Shown here: in pieces, positions 47,060 through 56,254 of the stretch
How positions within the stretch are numbered: position 1 is the first letter of the stretch
Layout: the number at the start of each line of letters is the position of its first letter
Assembly: GCF_015350905.1 (NCBI RefSeq)
Contig: NZ_JADKRZ010000001.1
Location: 186,001 to 250,000 of the forward strand
Direction of reading: 5' to 3'
Length of the DNA: 64,000 nt
Source: Curtobacterium sp. VKM Ac-2865
Lineage (GTDB): Bacteria > Actinomycetota > Actinomycetes > Actinomycetales > Microbacteriaceae
The notes under the pieces: model-generated
The model's database searches: none
Seen by the model: only the letters and a program-made list of their open reading frames with translations
What the model was told of the DNA's origin: nothing
Position numbers and translations under genes: made by a program

Positions 47060-48031
47060 ATGACCATGACCCCGGAGCAGGCCACCTGGTTCGCCGACGT
47101 CGCCGGCCGCATCGTGACCAACGTCGAGCAGGTGCTCCTCGGGAAGACGTTCGTGATCCGCCTGGCGGTCACGGCGATGCTCAGCGAGGGCCACCTCCTC
47201 CTCGAGGACGTCCCCGGCACCGGCAAGACGAGCATGGCCAGGGCCCTCGCCCAGAGCGTGCAGGGGTCGACGAACCGCATCCAGTTCACCCCGGACCTGC
47301 TGCCGGGTGACATCACCGGCATCAGCGTCTACGACCAGCGCCGGCAGGAGTTCGAGTTCCACCGCGGCCCGGTCTTCTCGAACATCGTGCTCGCCGACGA
47401 GATCAACCGTGCGAGCCCGAAGACGCAGTCCGCCCTGCTCGAGGCGATGGAGGAGTCCGCGATCACCGTCGACGGCGTCACCCACCGGCTCGCCGCGCCG
47501 TTCATGGTCATCGCCACCCAGAACCCCGTCGAGCAGGCCGGCACCTACCGCCTGCCCGAGGCACAGCTCGACCGCTTCCTGATGAAGACCTCGATCGGCT
47601 ACCCCGACCACGCCGCCACGGTGAAGATCCTCGAGACCTCGTCGGCGCCGGCGTCGTCGGTCCCGATCGCGAGCGTCGTGCCCGCGGCCACGATCACCGA
47701 GATGGCCGCCGTCGCACGCACCGTGCACGTCGACCCCACGATCGCGGACTACGTCGCGCGCCTGGTCGACGCCACCCGGTCCGCCAGCGAGGTCCGGCTC
47801 GGCGTCAGCGTCCGCGGCGCGATGGGCCTGATGCGCGCATCGCGGGTCTTCGCCGCCGTGAGCGGACGGCACTACGTCACCCCCGACGACGTCAAGGCCC
47901 TCGCCGAACCGGTCCTCGCGCACAGGCTGGTCCTCGACGCCGAGGCCGAGTTCGACGGCGTGAGCCCATCGAGCGTCATCTCGCAGCTCCTGGTCGAGAC
48001 CGCACCACCCGCCGACCGAGCCGCCGCGTGA
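47060..48031 (+). CDS. MoxR-family AAA+ ATPase
   Basis: 323 residues from an ATG. Walker A LLLEDVPGTGKTSMARAL (about residue 47), Walker B with sensor NIVLADEINRASPKTQSALLEAM, and the family signature FMVIATQNPVEQAGTYRLPEAQLDRF are present. MoxR ATPases act as chaperone-like partners of von Willebrand or DUF58 proteins encoded beside them. Here the stop overlaps the DUF58 start (GTGA), and a transglutaminase-like gene follows, which is the classical trio. Confidence 0.94.
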   Translation: MTMTPEQATWFADVAGRIVTNVEQVLLGKTFVIRLAVTAMLSEGHLLLEDVPGTGKTSMARALAQSVQGSTNRIQFTPDLLPGDITGISVYDQRRQEFEFHRGPVFSNIVLADEINRASPKTQSALLEAMEESAITVDGVTHRLAAPFMVIATQNPVEQAGTYRLPEAQLDRFLMKTSIGYPDHAATVKILETSSAPASSVPIASVVPAATITEMAAVARTVHVDPTIADYVARLVDATRSASEVRLGVSVRGAMGLMRASRVFAAVSGRHYVTPDDVKALAEPVLAHRLVLDAEAEFDGVSPSSVISQLLVETAPPADRAAA

Positions 48032-49440
48032 CCGACCGCCGGCCCGTCTCCACGCGCTCGCGCCGTCCCTCGTCGACGCGGTCGCGTCGCTCGAGCACGG
48101 CCTACGAACGCACGGGGACGGTGGCCGGCGTCACCAACGTCCGCACCCGCCTGGTCGGTGACCGTGACGGCGTCGCCGCAGAGGCCGTGGTCGGCGTCGT
48201 CCGTCTGTGGCGCACTGCCAGCAGGCGTCTCTCGCGTTCCTGGGACGAGGTCTCGTCCGTCGTCACCGGCCTGGGCTGGACGGTGGCGGTCCTCACGCTC
48301 GTCGCGTTCGTCGTCGGGTACCGCTTCGGCCTCCGTGAGGTCGTCGTCGTCGGGTTCGCCGGTGCCCTGCTCGTCGTGGTGGCGGCCGTCGCGCTGATCG
48401 GTCGCTCGCGTCTGCTCATCCGGATGAGCCGTCCCGTCCGCCGGGTCGCGGTCGGTGACGACGCCGCGGTCACGGTGACGGCGGAGAACCCCACGCGGTT
48501 CCCGTCGGTGCCCACGACGGTCGAGGTCCCCGTCGGCTCCGGGCTCGTCGACGTCGCGATCCCCTCGATCGCCCCGCACGGCACCTTCGAGCGTGCGGTC
48601 CCCGTGCCGACGCTCCGCCGCGGGGTGCTCGACGTCGGCCCGGTGACCGGTGTCCGCGCGGACCCCGTGGGGCTGGTCCGCCGCGAGCTCGTGTGGACCG
48701 AGCGCGAGCAGGTCATCGTGCACCCGCGCACCGTCGCGATCCCGTCGACGAGCACCGGTCTGGTCCGCGACCTCGAGGGGCAGGCGACGACCGACCTGTC
48801 GCCGGCGGACATCTCCTTCCACGCGATCCGCGAGTACATGCCGGGCGACGACCCCAGGACCGTGCACTGGAAGTCCACGGCGAAGACCGGGGCGCTCATG
48901 GTGCGGCAGTTCGAGGACACACGACGATCGCACCTCGTGGTCGCGCTCGGACTGTCGCGTGCCGAGTTCGCGGACGAGGACGAGTTCGAGCTCGCCGTCA
49001 GCGCGGCGGCGTCCCTCGGCAGCCGAGCCGTCCGCGACGGCCGCGAGGTCACGGTCGTCGTCTCCGAACGCACCCCGGAGTTCGCCAAGCGCGCGGTGTA
49101 CGCCGTCCACCGGCTGCCCACCGTCACCCCGACCCGGCTCCTCGACGCCTTCGCCTCGGTCTCCCTCGCCGACGCCACCCTGCCGGTCGCCGAGGTCGCG
49201 CGCATCGTCGGCACCGACACCGCCGGGATCTCCGTCGCCTTCCTCGTCGTCGGGTCGACGGTCGAGCTGCCCGCGCTCCGCCTCGCCGCCACCCGCTTCC
49301 CGGTCGGTGTCGAGGTCGTCGCGGTGATCTGCGAGCCGGAGGCCGTCCCGCGCTTCGTCCGGGTGCCCGGCCTGACCGTGATGACGATCGGCTACCTCGA
49401 CGACCTCCGCCACGCCCTGCACCGATCGGCCGCGGCGTGA
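48028..49440 (+). CDS. DUF58-domain membrane protein
   Basis: 470 residues. A disordered basic start (SRRPSSTRSRRS) is followed by two membrane helices (about 80-98 and 104-125), and then the conserved DUF58 core IREYMPGDDPRTVHWKSTAKTG (about 268-289), after which comes a von Willebrand-like alpha/beta domain. It is coupled by GTGA overlaps both to moxR upstream and to the transglutaminase-like gene downstream. DUF58 proteins are thought to be MoxR clients or adaptors; the molecular role is not known. Confidence 0.9.
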   Translation: MTDRRPVSTRSRRPSSTRSRRSSTAYERTGTVAGVTNVRTRLVGDRDGVAAEAVVGVVRLWRTASRRLSRSWDEVSSVVTGLGWTVAVLTLVAFVVGYRFGLREVVVVGFAGALLVVVAAVALIGRSRLLIRMSRPVRRVAVGDDAAVTVTAENPTRFPSVPTTVEVPVGSGLVDVAIPSIAPHGTFERAVPVPTLRRGVLDVGPVTGVRADPVGLVRRELVWTEREQVIVHPRTVAIPSTSTGLVRDLEGQATTDLSPADISFHAIREYMPGDDPRTVHWKSTAKTGALMVRQFEDTRRSHLVVALGLSRAEFADEDEFELAVSAAASLGSRAVRDGREVTVVVSERTPEFAKRAVYAVHRLPTVTPTRLLDAFASVSLADATLPVAEVARIVGTDTAGISVAFLVVGSTVELPALRLAATRFPVGVEVVAVICEPEAVPRFVRVPGLTVMTIGYLDDLRHALHRSAAA

Positions 49441-51938
49441 GCGCGCCCGTGAACGCCCCCGCCAGCGCGCCGGCCCGGTCCCGTCGGGACGACCGCCGGG
49501 CCGACCGCCGGAACGCCCGCCGGGTCTCGGTCTCCCGACTCGTCGGCGGCACCCTCGTGGTCTGGCTGCTCCTCGCCGTGGCGAGCGTCGCCTGGTGGCC
49601 GATCCACCGGTCGGACGCGATGATCGTCGCCGCGGTGACCGCCGTCGTCGGTGGCACGGTGGTCGCACTGCTCGGTGCTGCGTACCGACTGCCGGCGGCT
49701 GCGGTGGCCGTCGCGACCGTCGCCGTCTTCGTGGTGACCGGCGTGTTGGCCGCGGTGCCGGGCCAGGCGCGGGGCCTGCTGCCCACCGGGCAGGGCCTGC
49801 TCGACCTGTTCTCCGGCGTGGCCCTCGGCTGGAAGCGCCTGGTGACCATCAGCCTGCCGGTCGGCAGCTACGAGGCCCTGCTGGTGCCGTTCTTCGTGAC
49901 GGTCCTGCTGGCCACGGTGACGGCCGTGACGGTGGCGACCCGAGCCTCCCGGCAGGAACTGGCGAGCATCCCGCCACTGGTGCTGCTCGCGGCCGGGATC
50001 GTCCTGGGGCCGAGCCGTCTCGACACCTCGATCGCGCTGGCCGTGGTGCTCACCGGCATCGCCCTGGTCTGGGCGCTCACGGTGCGCCACGCGCGTCGCG
50101 CCGTCGCGGTGGCGCGGACCATCGGTGCCCGCGTGGCGGTCCGCCGGTCCGTGCTCCGGCCGGCACTCGTCGGCACCGGCACCATCGTGGCCGCCGCGGT
50201 CGTCGCCACCGGCCTCGGGCTCGTCGCACCGCCGGCCACCTCGCGCACCGTCGCGCGCACCGACGTCGTCAAGCCGTTCGACCCGCGCGACTACGTCAGT
50301 CCGCTCAGCGGGTTCCGGGCCTACGAGGAGCCGGCGCAGGCGGACACCACCCAGCTGCGCGTGACCGGGCTGCCGCAGGGCGGCTTCGTCCGGATCGCCA
50401 CGCTCGACACGTGGGACGGCGTCGCCTACCGGGTCGGTGGTCCGGACGGGGCATCGGCCTCCGGCACCTTCGAGCGGGTGCCGACCTCCGTCGACGTCCG
50501 AGGCGTCCGCGGGACGACCGTCGACGTGGGGGTGACGGTCGACGGGTACCGCGGCGTCTGGCTGCCGACCGTCGGCGACCTCGAGTCCGTGCGCTTCGCC
50601 GGCACGACGGGGGACCGGCAGCGCGCGGCGTTCTTCTACGACCGGGCCACCAGCACCGGTGCCGTCGTCGGCGGCGTCGCGGACGGCACCCGGTACGACC
50701 TGTCCGCGGTCGTCCCCGACCAGCCGACGGACGAACAGCTGGCGGGAGCGCGACCCGGGACGGCGTCGGTGCCGGCGCCGCGCAACGTGCCCGAGTCGGT
50801 CCGGGACACCGTCGACGCGACCACCGCCGACGCGGAGACCGACGGCGCGAAGCTCCTGGCGGTGATCCGTGCGCTGCAGCGGAACGGGTACGTCAGCCAC
50901 GGCGTCGGCGACGACCGCTCCAGCCGGTCCGGGCACGGGGCCGACCGCATCCAGGAGCTCCTGACCGCACCGCTCATGATCGGCGACCAGGAGCAGTACG
51001 CCGTGGCGGCCTCGCTGATGGCGCAGCAGATCGGGTTCCCGACGCGGGTGGTGCTCGGGTTCGCCTCGGGCGGCGACTCGGGCGCAGAGCGCCCGGGCGC
51101 CACCGTGTCCGGCGTGACGACCCTGCGCGGGTCGGACGTCACCGCCCGCATCGAGGTCGACACGGCGCAGTGGGGCTGGGTGACGATCAACCCCAACCCA
51201 GCGGTCCGCGAGATCCCGCGGGACGAGGACCAGACCCCGCAGCCGGTGACCCGACCGGAGACCGTCGTCCCGCCGCCCCCCGCCGAGCAGCAGGACCAGG
51301 ACCAGCAGACGCCGCCGCAGACCGACCGGGACACGCCCGACCAGCCCCCGCTCTGGCTGCAGATCCTGCTCGCCGCACTGCCGTGGGTGCTCGGCACGCT
51401 CGGGTTCGTCGCCCTCGTGCTGCTGCCCTTCATCGTCATCGTGGCGGTCAAGCGAGCGCGTCGCCGTCGGCGTCGCCGTGGGCCCGACGCCCGGTCGCGG
51501 ATCACCGGCGCGTGGGACGAGTACCGGGACGCCCTCCTCGACCACGGCCACCAGGTCCCCGCGGCCGCCACCCGCCGCGAGGTCGGCGCCGGAGCCCCCG
51601 GCGACGGCGGCACCGGGCTCGCGGCACTGGCCGACCGCGCCGTGTTCGGTCCCGCCGAGGCGGACGACCGTGCTGCCGACCGGATGTGGCAGGCGACGGA
51701 GACCGCGATCGGGACCCTGCACCAGGGCCGCAACCGTCGTGAGCGGCTGCGCACGGCGGTCTCGACGCGGTCGCTGCGCACGGACGCCGTCGCCGCACGA
51801 CTCCGCGATGCCGCCCGCCAGCGAGCCAGGAACGCGGTCGCCGTCGGTCGCCGAGGACGCGGAGCCGACGATGACTACGATGTCCGGAGGCCTGCCGAGC
51901 GTCGCAGCGGGCCGGACGAGGACAGAGGCAACCTGTGA
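49437..51938 (+). CDS. TgpA/DUF3488-type transglutaminase-like membrane protein lacking the catalytic Cys and His
   Basis: 833 residues. Seven or so membrane helices occupy about 33-275, an extracytoplasmic domain follows (about 280-610), then a Pro/Gln-rich linker, one more helix (about 640-668) and a cytoplasmic basic tail. The transglutaminase core is recognisable from GDQEQYAVAASLMAQQIGFPTRVVLGF and GWVTINPNP, but the nucleophilic Cys position is Gln and the HAW-type His position reads TARIEV. It is therefore probably a binding or structural domain rather than an enzyme. GTGA overlap with the zinc-ribbon/FHA gene downstream. Confidence 0.88.
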   Translation: MSAPVNAPASAPARSRRDDRRADRRNARRVSVSRLVGGTLVVWLLLAVASVAWWPIHRSDAMIVAAVTAVVGGTVVALLGAAYRLPAAAVAVATVAVFVVTGVLAAVPGQARGLLPTGQGLLDLFSGVALGWKRLVTISLPVGSYEALLVPFFVTVLLATVTAVTVATRASRQELASIPPLVLLAAGIVLGPSRLDTSIALAVVLTGIALVWALTVRHARRAVAVARTIGARVAVRRSVLRPALVGTGTIVAAAVVATGLGLVAPPATSRTVARTDVVKPFDPRDYVSPLSGFRAYEEPAQADTTQLRVTGLPQGGFVRIATLDTWDGVAYRVGGPDGASASGTFERVPTSVDVRGVRGTTVDVGVTVDGYRGVWLPTVGDLESVRFAGTTGDRQRAAFFYDRATSTGAVVGGVADGTRYDLSAVVPDQPTDEQLAGARPGTASVPAPRNVPESVRDTVDATTADAETDGAKLLAVIRALQRNGYVSHGVGDDRSSRSGHGADRIQELLTAPLMIGDQEQYAVAASLMAQQIGFPTRVVLGFASGGDSGAERPGATVSGVTTLRGSDVTARIEVDTAQWGWVTINPNPAVREIPRDEDQTPQPVTRPETVVPPPPAEQQDQDQQTPPQTDRDTPDQPPLWLQILLAALPWVLGTLGFVALVLLPFIVIVAVKRARRRRRRRGPDARSRITGAWDEYRDALLDHGHQVPAAATRREVGAGAPGDGGTGLAALADRAVFGPAEADDRAADRMWQATETAIGTLHQGRNRRERLRTAVSTRSLRTDAVAARLRDAARQRARNAVAVGRRGRGADDDYDVRRPAERRSGPDEDRGNL

Positions 51939-53785
51939 TCAGATGCGAACACTGCGGATCGGTGCTCCCCGACGGAGCGATCTTCTGCGGTGAGTGCGGG
52001 CGTGCGGTGAGCGCGGCTGCCAGCCGCCGGACCGTCGCTCCCGAACCCGTCGATCGTGGTACCCCGCCGCCGCTCCAGCAGCCCGACGCGCACGGTCGAC
52101 GCCAGGACCCGGCCGCCGAGGCCTGGCTGCCGGAGTCGACGCTCGACCCGGCGACCCGCGCCTGGCTCACCGGCGGGGACCGCCGTGACGAGCACCCGCC
52201 GGCGGTGCCGGTCAGCACGCCGGACTCCTTCGCGCCGCGCACGGCTCCCACCCACGTGCACGGGGCCGGCAGCGGTCTGGGCGAGTGGAGCGGGCGGCAG
52301 GACGCGCCGGCCGCGCCCGGGGAGCGTGCCGCTGCCCCGGAGCAGCACGACCGGCCGGCACCAGAGCACGGAGTCAACGACGACGACCCCGAGGTCACCC
52401 GGGTCGCGCAGCGGGGGCAGGCGCCAGCACCGGCAACCGACTCGGAGCCCGTGGCGGACGAGTCCGCCGACCAGGCCCCCGAGCCGGTCGTCGAGTCGGC
52501 CACGCCGTTCTGGGCGCCGCCGCAGGAGCAGCAGGCACCCGCGGCGCCGAGCGCACCGTCCTGGTGGATCGGCCGCGCCACCGACGACCGGGCCACCGCC
52601 GAGCCGGCTGATGAGCCGACCGACGCCGGGACCGGTGTGGCACCCGGGGCGCCCGACGGCGTGCGGTCGGACGACCAGGCCCAGCAGCCGTCGCCGGACG
52701 CCGCAGCAGCTGCGCACCAGACGACGTCCGCCGGCGCCTCCGCAGGCGAGGTCGCCGATGCAGGGACCGCGGCCAGCGACGACACGCCGACCCGCGGGGA
52801 CGACGCTGCCCGCTCCGGCGACACCGCCGTCGTCGAGCCCCTCGTCGACCGGCAGCCGCCACGGCCCACCTCCCTGGTCCAGCCGGGCGCGCACCACCCG
52901 ACCACCTGCCACGTGTGCGGGCACCAGCTCGAACCCGACGACATCTTCTGCAACGAGTGCGGCGCCGTCCGACCAGCGGTCACCGCGGCCTTCACCGGCC
53001 CCGTGGTGCCGCTGCCGATGCTCCGGCCCGACTGGGCGGCGCGGGACCTCGACGCGGCGGACGAGGACGAGGCAGCCCCCGCGTCCGATGACGAGGCCGC
53101 CGCGCCGTCGACTCCGCAGCAGCCGGCCGTCGACGAATGGGCGCCACCCGCGAGTGCGCCGCCCGCGAGCGCGCCGCTCGCGGCTCCGCTGCCGCCGCTG
53201 CCTGAGTCGGCTGACGGCGCTGACGACGACGACCCGTCCGGCCAGGAGGCCCGGGTCGAGTCCGTCGCGCCGGCTCCGCTGGTCGACGCGGTCCCGACGG
53301 GCGCCGGTGCAGTCGACGAGGTCGCTGCGGTCGAGGACGGTCCTGCGCTCGCAGGCGGCCACGCCGCCGAGGACGGTCCTGCGCTCGGGGACGGCACTGC
53401 GGACGAGGACGAGGACGAGGACGTGGACGAGACGCGGATCGTGTCGAAGACGCCGACCCGCGCACCGTTCGTCCTGCACTTCAGCACCGGCGAGCGGCTC
53501 GGCCTGCACGGCACGGCGCTGTTCGGACGGCTTCCCCGTCCGGAGCCGGGCGAGCGGTTCGATGACCTGCTCACCATCCACGACCCGGGCAAGTCGGTGT
53601 CGAAGACGCACCTGGAACTCGGGCGGGACGGCGACGACCTCTGGGTCTCCGACCGGTTCTCGGGCAACGGATCGGTGATCCGGCACATCGACGGCTCGAT
53701 CCGGCGCTGTGAGCCAGGAAGGCGCTACCGCGTCGAACGAGGCGCGCGCGTGGACGTCGGCGAGCAGTTCTTCCTCGTGCAGTAG
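51935..53785 (+). CDS. Double zinc-ribbon protein with C-terminal FHA domain
   Basis: 616 residues from the GTG overlapping the previous stop. A zinc ribbon at the very N-terminus has Cys 4, 7, 18 and 21 (CEHCG...FCGECG). A second one lies near residue 324 (CHVCGHQLEPDDIFCNECG). Between and after them are long Pro/Ala/Asp/Glu-rich disordered stretches. The acidic run before the FHA domain leads into VDETRIVSKTPTR. The FHA domain (about 510-616) has ALFGRLPRPE, KSVSKTHLEL and FSGNGSVIR, where the usual S-x-N-G-T is a variant. No membrane helix. Likely a cytoplasmic adaptor that reads phospho-threonine in the cluster. Confidence 0.88.
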   Translation: MIRCEHCGSVLPDGAIFCGECGRAVSAAASRRTVAPEPVDRGTPPPLQQPDAHGRRQDPAAEAWLPESTLDPATRAWLTGGDRRDEHPPAVPVSTPDSFAPRTAPTHVHGAGSGLGEWSGRQDAPAAPGERAAAPEQHDRPAPEHGVNDDDPEVTRVAQRGQAPAPATDSEPVADESADQAPEPVVESATPFWAPPQEQQAPAAPSAPSWWIGRATDDRATAEPADEPTDAGTGVAPGAPDGVRSDDQAQQPSPDAAAAAHQTTSAGASAGEVADAGTAASDDTPTRGDDAARSGDTAVVEPLVDRQPPRPTSLVQPGAHHPTTCHVCGHQLEPDDIFCNECGAVRPAVTAAFTGPVVPLPMLRPDWAARDLDAADEDEAAPASDDEAAAPSTPQQPAVDEWAPPASAPPASAPLAAPLPPLPESADGADDDDPSGQEARVESVAPAPLVDAVPTGAGAVDEVAAVEDGPALAGGHAAEDGPALGDGTADEDEDEDVDETRIVSKTPTRAPFVLHFSTGERLGLHGTALFGRLPRPEPGERFDDLLTIHDPGKSVSKTHLELGRDGDDLWVSDRFSGNGSVIRHIDGSIRRCEPGRRYRVERGARVDVGEQFFLVQ

Positions 53786-53827
53786 TCCCCGTCTCCTGCG
53801 GCGGGACTCCTCCACAGCCGAGGCCAC

Positions 53828-53857
53828 GAGCCGGTTCGTCCACGGATGAACCGGCTC
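53828..53857 (+). terminator. Hairpin after the zinc-ribbon/FHA gene
   Basis: Perfect 10-bp stem GAGCCGGTTC/GAACCGGCTC with a 10-base loop, 42 bases after the stop. No U-run, but the position fits the end of the long signalling operon. Confidence 0.6.
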
Positions 53858-53894
53858 TGCCCGTTCGGAGCTCGGCCTGCGGTGGACTCGGGGC

Positions 53895-54611
53895 ATGCGC
53901 GCATCGGTCGTCCGGCTCCTCGTCCTCGCCTCGGCGGTCCTCCTCGGCGCCGTCGTGCTCGCAGACCACGACCTGACCGGCGCCGCCTGCGCGGTGGGTC
54001 TGCTCGTCGTCGCCGCCCTGGTGCGTGACCCGGTCGTCACGGAGCAGCAGCCAGGACTCCCGACGGCGCATCTGCCGGTCGAGCTCGACGTACCCGTCGT
54101 CACACGGCTGGACGAGCTCGCGGTGGGGACCGACGCCGACGGGCGGCTCGTCCACCTCGACGCCACCGCGGGGATCGTCGTGATCGGCCACGGAGCCCTC
54201 GCGGTCGGGGTGTTCACCGCACTCGCGGCGGCGCTGAGCGCAGCGGCGGACGACACCCACGACGTCCGACTCGCCGCGGGGGACGACATCGCGCTGCCGG
54301 CGTCGCGCGCGGGTGTGCCGGACAGCGTCGCCGTGGCGGTCGTGCTCGACGAGTCCGGCTTCCGCGTCGCGTCGGTGGTGCTGGTCCCGGACCTCCGGAC
54401 GCTGCCGCGCCGACCAGCCTCGACGGTGGAGGTCAGCCGCTACGGGTGCTCGGTGCGAGCCGACCCCGACGCACCACGCGGCGTGGCCGTCGTTCCCGCC
54501 CTGCCAGCGCTCGAGCCGCTGGAGCCGCTCGAATCGCTGGAGCCGCCGGAGTCGTCCGGGCCGCTGCCTGGGTCGTCGGCCTCGGTCGGGACCACGACGA
54601 CCACCCCATGA
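53895..54611 (+). CDS. Small two-helix membrane protein, unrecognised
   Basis: 238 residues from an ATG. Two closely spaced hydrophobic segments at the N-terminus (VVRLLVLASAVLLGAVVLA; AACAVGLLVVAALV) are followed by a soluble alpha/beta-looking domain with GIVVIGHGALAVGVFTALAAAL and a low-complexity tail (LEPLEPLESLEPPES). The gene lies after the cluster's hairpin, so it may be separately transcribed. No family recognised. The same direction and membrane topology suggest a link to the envelope cluster, but that is weak evidence. Confidence 0.7.
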   Translation: MRASVVRLLVLASAVLLGAVVLADHDLTGAACAVGLLVVAALVRDPVVTEQQPGLPTAHLPVELDVPVVTRLDELAVGTDADGRLVHLDATAGIVVIGHGALAVGVFTALAAALSAAADDTHDVRLAAGDDIALPASRAGVPDSVAVAVVLDESGFRVASVVLVPDLRTLPRRPASTVEVSRYGCSVRADPDAPRGVAVVPALPALEPLEPLESLEPPESSGPLPGSSASVGTTTTTP

Positions 54612-54653
54612 GGCATCAGGCGGGAGCCGTCGGTCGACGTCAGTGCCGAGCCG

Positions 54654-55646
54654 TCAGCGCAGTCCGTCCCCGACCCGGACGGACCCGACGGGCACCCCGC
54701 CACCGAGCACCTTCTCGCCGGTGGCCGCGAGCACGTCCGCCACGCCGTCGGCCGGCACCAGGCCGTTGCGCTGCAGCAGGGTCAGCGCGGCGAGCGTGCC
54801 GGCGCGGAGTGCCCCGTCGAGGACCTTGACGACGACCGCGGACCCACCGGGTACCGCCATCACCATGACGCCCTCGGCGCCGAGCTTCGCGACGAGTCCC
54901 AGGCGCTCGATCGTCACGGTGTTGGCCCGCCCGACGCCGTCGATGGCCCACGCGTTCGCCAGCACCGCGTCGGTGAGCGCCGCCGTGTCTGCGTCCGCCC
55001 GCTGGACGAACCCGGCGAGGCCGCGTGCCAGGCCGGTCAGCGTGAGCGGGAACACCGGGGCGCCGCAGCCGTCCGTGCCGACCACGTCGACGACCTCGCC
55101 CGTGGCGTCCTCGACCGTCGACCGCACGAGCTGCTGCAGGGGGTGGGCCATGTCCAGGTACGTCGACTCGTCCCAGCCGTTCACCCGGCAGGCGGCGAGC
55201 ATGCCGGCGTGCTTGCCGGAGCAGTTCATGGCGAGCCGTCGCGGTCCGGCCATCGTCTGCGCTGTCGCCCGGTCGAAGGGCATGTCGGGCGGGCAGCCCA
55301 GGTCGTCCTCGACGTGGTCGAAGGACGCGAGCATGTGTTCGGCGAGCGACTGGTGCGACGGCGTCCCCGCGTGGCTCGCCGTCGTCATCACGAGCTCCGG
55401 CCCGGAGAACAGCGCGCCGGCCCGGCGGATCGCCAGCGCCTGGAAGGGCTTCATCGTGGACCTGGGGTAGATGCTCGCGGTCGGGTCGCCGACGGCGTCG
55501 AGCACGGCCCCGCTCGCGTCCACGACGACGCCCGCGCCGACGTGGCGGCTCTCGTCGAACCCGGAGCGCTCGAGCACCGCCAGTTCGACGGACCCCGCCG
55601 CGGTGAGAGGATGGCGGTCGGTGCGGACTTCGGTGCTCTCCGTCAT
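54654..55646 (-). CDS. L-asparaginase, AnsII/Rhizobium etli type
   Basis: 330 residues from the ATG at 55646. The Ser-x-x-Lys pair typical of this asparaginase family is in YPRSTMKPFQAL (near residue 54), with the Cys/Lys metal-site motif MNCSGKHAGMLAAC and the second Cys in VGTDGCGAPVF. This family (asparaginase II, unrelated to E. coli AnsA/AnsB) hydrolyses asparagine to aspartate and ammonia. No signal peptide. It is convergent with the membrane-protein gene and divergent from osmC. Confidence 0.9.
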   Translation of the reverse strand: MTESTEVRTDRHPLTAAGSVELAVLERSGFDESRHVGAGVVVDASGAVLDAVGDPTASIYPRSTMKPFQALAIRRAGALFSGPELVMTTASHAGTPSHQSLAEHMLASFDHVEDDLGCPPDMPFDRATAQTMAGPRRLAMNCSGKHAGMLAACRVNGWDESTYLDMAHPLQQLVRSTVEDATGEVVDVVGTDGCGAPVFPLTLTGLARGLAGFVQRADADTAALTDAVLANAWAIDGVGRANTVTIERLGLVAKLGAEGVMVMAVPGGSAVVVKVLDGALRAGTLAALTLLQRNGLVPADGVADVLAATGEKVLGGGVPVGSVRVGDGLR

Positions 55647-55725
55647 ACCGCGATCGTACCGAGCAGCAGCGGGCGCGAGCAGCACCGCGAGCTGAGCAGC
55701 ACCGCCACCGAGACGAGGAGCCGCC

Positions 55726-56238
55726 GTGCAGGACCACAGCTACGAGGTCGCCGTCCGCTGGACCGGCGACCGGGGGACCGGCACGAGCGGGTACCGCGAG
55801 TACGGCCGCGACCACATCATCAGCGCCGCGGGCAAGCCGGACGTCGAGGGCTCAGCCGACCCGACGTTCCGCGGCGACCGCGACCGGTGGAACCCCGAGG
55901 AACTCCTCACGGCCGCGCTCGCCCAGTGCCACATGCTGAGCTACCTGCACGTCGCCGTCACGCAGGGCTTCACGGTCCTGGCGTACCAGGACCGCGCGAC
56001 CGCCACGCTGAACCTGAACCGCGACGGCTCGGGGGAGCTCACCGGCGCGACGCTGCACCCGGTGGTCACCATCGCGGAACCCGACCGCGTGGCCGACGCC
56101 GAGGCTGCCCACGCCCAGGCGAACGCGCTCTGCTTCATCGCCCGGTCCGTGGCCTTCCCCGTGCACCACGAGGCGACCACGCTCGTGGGCCCGCAGGACG
56201 ACCAGAGCGCACTCGGATCGGACTCATCGACTGCGTGA
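55726..56238 (+). CDS. OsmC/Ohr-family thiol peroxidase-like protein
   Basis: 170 residues from a GTG. The two reactive cysteines are in LLTAALAQCHMLSYLHVA and NALCFIARSV, and the preceding NPEELL motif is typical. Proteins of this family reduce organic hydroperoxides. The spacing and the absence of the Ohr-specific start place it nearer OsmC/YhfA-like proteins than Ohr. It is divergent from asparaginase, and its stop is 16 bases from the next gene. Confidence 0.88.
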   Translation: MQDHSYEVAVRWTGDRGTGTSGYREYGRDHIISAAGKPDVEGSADPTFRGDRDRWNPEELLTAALAQCHMLSYLHVAVTQGFTVLAYQDRATATLNLNRDGSGELTGATLHPVVTIAEPDRVADAEAAHAQANALCFIARSVAFPVHHEATTLVGPQDDQSALGSDSSTA

Positions 56239-56254
56239 GGCAGACTGGGTCCTC

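Noticed and set aside
42925..47322. A 1465-codon open frame on the minus strand opposite the giant surface protein
   Set aside because: High-GC genes often leave the opposite strand open. The translation is Arg/Gly/Val-rich with no domain, and the plus-strand protein has clear repeats and overlapping neighbours.
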